Of a stretch of DNA of 64,000 nt, positions 63,601-64,000 are shown piece by piece. A model generated the notes under the pieces. The model searched no databases. It was not told the origin of the DNA and was given only the letters and a program-made list of their open reading frames with translations. The stretch is from Nocardioides dokdonensis FR1436 (GTDB taxonomy: Bacteria; Actinomycetota; Actinomycetes; Propionibacteriales; Nocardioidaceae). Within the stretch, counting starts at the first letter, position 1, and each line of letters opens with the position of its first letter. Made by a program: the position numbers and the translations under genes. The stretch is taken from NCBI RefSeq assembly GCF_001653335.1, contig NZ_CP015079.1:3348001-3412000 (forward strand). The letters are read 5' to 3'.

Positions 63601-63788
63601 GCGCTGGCGCGGTCACCGGGAACATCGCCGTACAGCGCGAAGCACACCGCGTCGAGCACGCTGGTCTTGCCGGCGCCGGTGGGACCGGTGAGCAGGAAGA
63701 GCCCGGCCTCCGAGAGCCGGTCGAGGTCGACCTCGACGGTGCCTGCGAAGGGCCCGAAGGCCGTGATCTCGAGGCGGTGCAGCCGCAT
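60627..63788 (-). CDS. sbcC: DNA repair exonuclease SbcC (SMC-type ATPase)
   Basis: 1053 residues from ATG 63788. Walker A GPTGAGKTS at residues 35-43; Q-loop region FTQVAMLPQGRFQAFL; long coiled coils with the zinc hook CCPVCGSDDHPAK near residue 540; ABC signature TLSGGETFVVSLALALGLADV (split: TLSGGE) and Walker B DTLFVDEGFGSLD near the C-terminus. With SbcD it forms an ATP-dependent nuclease that opens DNA hairpins and blocked ends. A linker near residues 227-250 is a Gly-Pro-Ser and Ala-Pro-Asp repeat encoded by tandem repeats. Confidence 0.94.
63041..63108. repeat. tandem minisatellite inside sbcC
   Basis: Two 15-bp units (CGTCGTCGGGCGCAG type, 63041-63070) followed by three exact 12-bp units (CCGGACCCAGGG, 63073-63108). 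All units keep frame and encode repeats of APDDA and GPGS in a linker of the SbcC coiled-coil arm. Confidence 0.85.
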
Positions 63789-64000
63789 CAGCCCACGCTC
63801 CGCTCGACCGGGTCGGCGGTGGTGTCCTCGCAGCACGCGTCGACGGCGGCGCGCAGGAGCAGCGCCTCGTCGTCGTCGACACCGGTGCCGCGCACCGTGC
63901 GCACGAACTCGGTGACCACGTCGTGGTCGCTGCGCCCGGTGCTGGGCCGCGCGGGCAGCGCACCGAGCCCGGGGACCTGGCCCTCGAAGGCCAGCACCAT
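63788..64000 (-). CDS. sbcD: exonuclease SbcD, C-terminal end (runs off window)
   Basis: The frame is open to the window edge, leaving about 70 residues, including VVTEFVRTVRGTGVDDDEALLLRAAVDACCED, which fits the C-terminal helix of SbcD. Its stop and the sbcC start share bases as TGATG. The nuclease domain lies outside the window. Confidence 0.8.
   Translation of the reverse strand: MVLAFEGQVPGLGALPARPSTGRSDHDVVTEFVRTVRGTGVDDDEALLLRAAVDACCEDTTADPVERSVG

Overview
The window is high-GC DNA from an actinobacterium. Mycothione reductase (mycothiol redox), an F420-type LLM oxidoreductase, a DUF222/HNH protein, and a block matching Mycobacterium tuberculosis Rv1822-Rv1832 all point there. A Nocardioides-like member of the Propionibacteriales fits best, but the genus is inferred. 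Genes are densely packed, with many ATGA or GTGA stop/start overlaps. I see no tRNA, rRNA, CRISPR array, insertion sequence or prophage.

Layout. 1-315 is the end of an NAD(P)H-hydrate epimerase. 312-5325 (minus) is a candidate five-gene unit: 4-TM protein, membrane-anchored glutaredoxin, formate/nitrite-type channel, a Rieske-thiamine-diphosphate fusion enzyme and an unknown protein. 5564-6866 is a TetR/AhpD-like divergent pair. 6880-7468 holds gene relics, including a decayed second copy of the glutaredoxin-membrane gene joined to a DUF427 fragment. Then come mycothione reductase (7518) and a minus-strand unit (12998 to 8934) of 4-TM protein, DUF427, hydrolase-OsmC fusion and GH15 enzyme. 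A patatin gene and a divergent Crp/Fnr regulator follow. Identical inverted repeats (GTGTCA-N6-TGACAC) lie upstream of the 4-TM gene and across the start of the regulator, which suggests a small self-regulated stress regulon.

15019-25154 is a mixed accessory stretch: HNH protein, methyltransferase, secreted tannase-type esterase, giant membrane patatin, SRPBCC and duplicated-barrel proteins, a xanthine-dehydrogenase relic, an acetyltransferase and a formaldehyde dehydrogenase. 25462-27749 is an arsenic cassette: an ArsO-like flavoprotein divergent from an ArsR-ArsN fusion, with two tandem operators between them. 27757-31503 is a four-gene minus operon (two SDRs, LLM oxidoreductase, kinase-like protein) behind a KstR-like palindrome.

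31731-36659 carries a DUF2254 protein, a dicarboxylate-type symporter, an MFS transporter and small membrane proteins. 36652-41825 is a redox/hypoxia-like island: Zn alcohol dehydrogenase divergent from two universal stress proteins across a DosR-like box, then an FMN reductase and a second hydrolase-OsmC fusion. 41830-45297 has a satD relic, two small genes, an epoxide-hydrolase-like protein, a GNAT and a spermidine-synthase-like protein.

45483-56951 is conserved core: two CBS/DUF21 proteins, pgsA2, DUF881-sbp-DUF881, gcvH, garA, ftsR, a DUF151 protein, a second MerR regulator, and gcvP behind a glycine riboswitch. The window closes with a secreted protein, the tldE-tldD pair and sbcC-sbcD (minus strand, translationally coupled; sbcD runs off the end).
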